Assembly (NCBI GenBank): GCA_016207465.1
Contig: JACQPP010000011.1
Span: 1-6,910, forward strand
Direction: 5' to 3'
DNA from: Methanobacteriota archaeon
GTDB lineage: Archaea > Halobacteriota > Syntropharchaeia > JACQPP01
DNA: 6,910 nucleotides
Below the pieces are notes generated by a model. It was not told the DNA's origin and ran no database searches. It saw only the letters and a list, made by a program, of their open reading frames with translations. Of this stretch, positions 5,299 to 6,910 are shown one piece after another. The position numbers and the translations under genes were made by a program. Positions within the stretch are counted from its first letter, which is position 1, and each line of letters begins with the position of its first letter.

Positions 5299-5697
5299 CT
5301 ATCCGACCCCCGGTTCATACTCGAAGACCTGGACCACGAAGTAGTCGTGGAGTTCCTCCTCGCCGAGTTTCTCCATGGTGGAGGCGCGCTCCCTCAGTTC
5401 GCGGAGGAGGGTCTCCAGGTAGTCCTTCCTCTTCGCGTATTCAAGGAGGGTGATGGCCGCGGAGCCGTTCTTGCGGGCGAGGACCAGGATGTATCTTTTC
5501 CCGGGGTCCATGCGGGAGAGGGTGTCGAGGAGGGTCTCGGGCATGAGCCTCCAGGTGAAGCGCGCCTCCAGTTCCTCGCGGCGCCCCACGCGGACGGCCA
5601 TCTCCTCGAAGAGGACGGGAACACCAAAAAGGTCGGTGTGGTCCCGGTAGATGATAAACTCCCCGGGGCGGTCGCGGACAAAGTACTTGAGGGGCAT
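5299..5697 (-). CDS. Hypothetical protein, 132 residues
   Basis: I do not recognise this protein. It is soluble, without signal peptide or membrane helix. The N-terminal part (MPLKYFVRDRPGEFIIYRDH) and the middle (KRYILVLARKNGSAAITLLE, 67-86) look like beta strands. Residues 87-116 (KRKDYLETLLRELRERASTM and on) are charged and heptad-like, suggesting a long helix or coiled coil. The C-terminus ends in another hydrophobic strand, YFVVQVFEYEPG (119-130). Codons end mostly in C or G like neighbouring genes, supporting a real gene. It starts at ATG 5697, 103 nt from the divergent peroxiredoxin start, and ends in TAG. The shared promoter region might link it to oxidative stress, but this is only positional. 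Its coding strand is C-rich, which fits the skew of this side of the window. Confidence 0.72.
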   Translation of the reverse strand: MPLKYFVRDRPGEFIIYRDHTDLFGVPVLFEEMAVRVGRREELEARFTWRLMPETLLDTLSRMDPGKRYILVLARKNGSAAITLLEYAKRKDYLETLLRELRERASTMEKLGEEELHDYFVVQVFEYEPGVG

Positions 5698-5746
5698 GAT
5701 GAGACACGGTCGATTCTCTCGCCCTTCCGGGTTTGCCGGGGCGTTG

Positions 5747-5764
5747 TTGCTGGAGGGTCAGCAA
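5747..5764. promoter_or_regulatory. Dyad TTGCTG-N6-CAGCAA beside the peroxiredoxin TATA box
   Basis: Two exact 6-bp half-sites separated by GAGGGT end two bases before the TATA-like box of the peroxiredoxin gene, so the right half overlaps the expected BRE. This position suits a dimeric transcription factor acting on the divergent promoters. The dyad is seen; operator function is inferred, and a 6-bp match can occur by chance. Confidence 0.38.
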
Positions 5765-5766
5765 AA

Positions 5767-5774
5767 TCTATAAC
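5767..5774 (+). promoter_or_regulatory. TATA box of the peroxiredoxin operon
   Basis: TCTATAAC, preceded by the A-rich GCAAAA, is centred about 30 nt upstream of ATG 5801 and predicts a leader of only a few bases. On the opposite strand the same bases read GTTATAGA and might serve the divergent 132-residue gene with a leader of about 45 nt. Confidence 0.5.
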
Positions 5775-5800
5775 ACCAGAGGACTCAAGAAGGGTTCGCA

Positions 5801-6262
5801 ATGTCCGCGCTCAAGGAGGGGGACGTGGCCCCCGACTTCACTCTGCCCGACGGCTCCGGGAAGACCGTCCGGCTGAAGGACCTGCGGGGGAAGCCGGTGG
5901 TCCTCTATTTCTACCCGCGGGACATGACCCCGGGGTGCACCCGGGAGGCCTGCGACTTCCGGGACTCCTACTCCGGTCTGCGGAGGCGGGGGGCGGTCCT
6001 GCTGGGGGTGAGCCGGGACCCCCCGGAGAGCCACGCGAGGTTCGCCTCGAAGTATTCTCTGCCCTTTCCCCTGCTGAGCGATGCAGGGGGGGAGGTCTGC
6101 CGGGCCTACGGGGTCTATAAGAAGAAGTCCCTCTACGGCCGGACGTTCATGGGCATCGAGAGGTCCACCTTCGTCATTGACGCCTCGGGCAGGGTTCAGA
6201 GGGTTTTCCGGAGGGTGAAGGTGGAGGGGCACGCCGGAGAGGTGCTAGGGGTGCTGGGGTAG
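5801..6262 (+). CDS. bcp: Thiol peroxidase, PrxQ/Bcp-type peroxiredoxin
   Basis: This enzyme reduces hydrogen peroxide and organic hydroperoxides with electrons from thioredoxin or a similar dithiol, in the cytoplasm. The 153-residue length is typical. The thioredoxin-like AhpC/TSA fold begins with GDVAPDFTLPDGSG (7-20). The active site is YPRDMTPGCTREAC (38-51): Thr43 and peroxidatic Cys46 belong to the PxxxTxxC motif. Cys51, five residues later, is the resolving cysteine that defines the atypical 2-Cys PrxQ subgroup. Arg121 in ERSTFVID (120-127) is the conserved Arg that helps activate the peroxidatic thiolate. Cys100 is an extra cysteine of unknown role. The ATG at 5801 follows a TATA-like box at leaderless-type distance, and the gene ends in TAG two bases before the next ATG, so the two are co-transcribed. 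A dyad next to the TATA box may mediate redox control. Confidence 0.95.
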   Translation: MSALKEGDVAPDFTLPDGSGKTVRLKDLRGKPVVLYFYPRDMTPGCTREACDFRDSYSGLRRRGAVLLGVSRDPPESHARFASKYSLPFPLLSDAGGEVCRAYGVYKKKSLYGRTFMGIERSTFVIDASGRVQRVFRRVKVEGHAGEVLGVLG

Positions 6263-6264
6263 TC

Positions 6265-6910
6265 ATGGCATCGAAGGGGAAGTCTCCCCCGCGGAGGAAG
6301 TCCCAACCGGCGGCCCCGCGGCCCCGGGTCCCGCGGCCCGGGGTGGTGTTGCTGGGTGCCACGGGGTTTACGGGGCGATTGACAGCCCATGCCCTGAATC
6401 GGCTGGGGCTCCCCTTGGTGCTGGCGGGGAGGCGCCCGGAGGCTCTGGAGAGGGTGGCAGAGGAGTTGTCGCCGCGGCCGGAGACGAGGTCCCTGGACTT
6501 GGGGGACGCGGGGGGGCTGCGTGGGTTGCTGGGGGGGTTCGGGGTGGTGGTGAACACGGTGGGGCCCTTCACCCGCCTGGGGGAGCCGGTGGTGCGGGCG
6601 GCGGTGGCCGCGGGGACCCACTACCTGGACACCACGGGGGAGACGGGGTTCATGCGGAGGATGCTGGACTACCATGAGGAGGCGTGGAGGCGGAGGGTGG
6701 CGGTGGTCCCCGGGATGGCCACGGTCCCCGGGGTGGCGGACCTGATGGCCTCGTGGGGGGAGATTCCCGGGGTGGAGCGGGTGCGGGTCTTCTACCAGGC
6801 GGGGCTGTCCAGCCCGAGCCGGGGGACCCTGCGGTCGAGCCTCGATGTGCTGGCCCAGCCCCGGGTGGTCTTCCGGGCGGGGGAGTGGGGGGAGACCCGC
6901 AAGTTGGAGG
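6265..6910 (+). CDS. Saccharopine dehydrogenase-like NAD(P)-binding oxidoreductase, C-terminus outside window
   Basis: The first 215 residues are visible and the frame runs off the right edge. A Rossmann domain begins VVLLGATGFTGRLTAHAL (27-44) with the dinucleotide loop GATGFTG. Then come LVLAGRR (51-57), whose arginines favour NADP, NTVGPFTRLGEPVV (97-110) and THYLDTTGE (118-126), followed by VVPGMATVPGVADL (147-160). This order matches the saccharopine dehydrogenase-like / trans-acting enoyl reductase superfamily (Sacchrp_dh_NADP) rather than true lysine-pathway enzymes. The substrate is unknown. Residues 1-25 are a Pro-, Arg- and Lys-rich extension before the first strand; a downstream start at GTG codon 27 or 28 is possible but would trim the strand. 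ATG 6265 is kept because it follows the peroxiredoxin stop by two bases. Codons end overwhelmingly in G (CTG, GTG, GCG, CGG, GGG), unlike the C-ending choice in the purP genes. Confidence 0.87.
   Translation, partial: MASKGKSPPRRKSQPAAPRPRVPRPGVVLLGATGFTGRLTAHALNRLGLPLVLAGRRPEALERVAEELSPRPETRSLDLGDAGGLRGLLGGFGVVVNTVGPFTRLGEPVVRAAVAAGTHYLDTTGETGFMRRMLDYHEEAWRRRVAVVPGMATVPGVADLMASWGEIPGVERVRVFYQAGLSSPSRGTLRSSLDVLAQPRVVFRAGEWGETRKLE

Overview
The window looks like chromosomal DNA from a high-GC archaeon. The best evidence is a tandem pair of PurP-type ATP-grasp ligases, which supply the formate-dependent, folate-independent step of archaeal purine synthesis. Archaeal TATA-like boxes also sit about 25-30 nt upstream of several start codons, with no clear Shine-Dalgarno sites, as in leaderless transcription. 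The lineage cannot be fixed from this sequence; a Thermoplasmata-like or other uncultured euryarchaeal genome is a guess.

Layout, left to right. On the minus strand there is a possible 29-residue leaderless micro-ORF (3-92). An AT-rich perfect palindrome (114-139) separates it from, and overlaps the stop codon of, a full-length biotin-dependent acyl-CoA carboxylase carboxyltransferase (137-1729). Upstream of that, same strand, is a class I SAM-dependent methyltransferase (1777-2550). A 143-bp divergent promoter region leads into a plus-strand operon of two PurP-family genes (2694-3878 and 3875-4945) joined by an ATGA overlap. Its predicted leader carries a strong GC hairpin. A 353-bp gap follows (4946-5298): nested inverted repeats with three copies of one pyrimidine-rich 14-mer, a separate hairpin, then about 150 bp of AT-rich DNA with no convincing gene. 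To the right, an unrecognised 132-residue protein (5299-5697, minus) is divergent from a plus-strand operon of a PrxQ/Bcp peroxiredoxin (5801-6262) and a saccharopine-dehydrogenase-like oxidoreductase (from 6265, cut by the window end).

The genes are mostly housekeeping: purine synthesis, a CoA-ester carboxylase subunit, peroxide defence and a Rossmann oxidoreductase. They do not form one pathway. The only strong functional unit is the purP pair, where one copy has canonical signatures and the other has diverged at the same positions.

The least explained stretch is the 4946-5298 gap. Both flanking genes converge on it, so neither needs a promoter there, yet it is repeat-rich and AT-rich. The plus strand also changes from C-rich on its left to G-rich on its right regardless of gene direction. 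A replication origin, a repeat insertion, a small RNA, or a junction in the assembly are all possible. No known system (CRISPR, toxin-antitoxin, phage defence) is visible.
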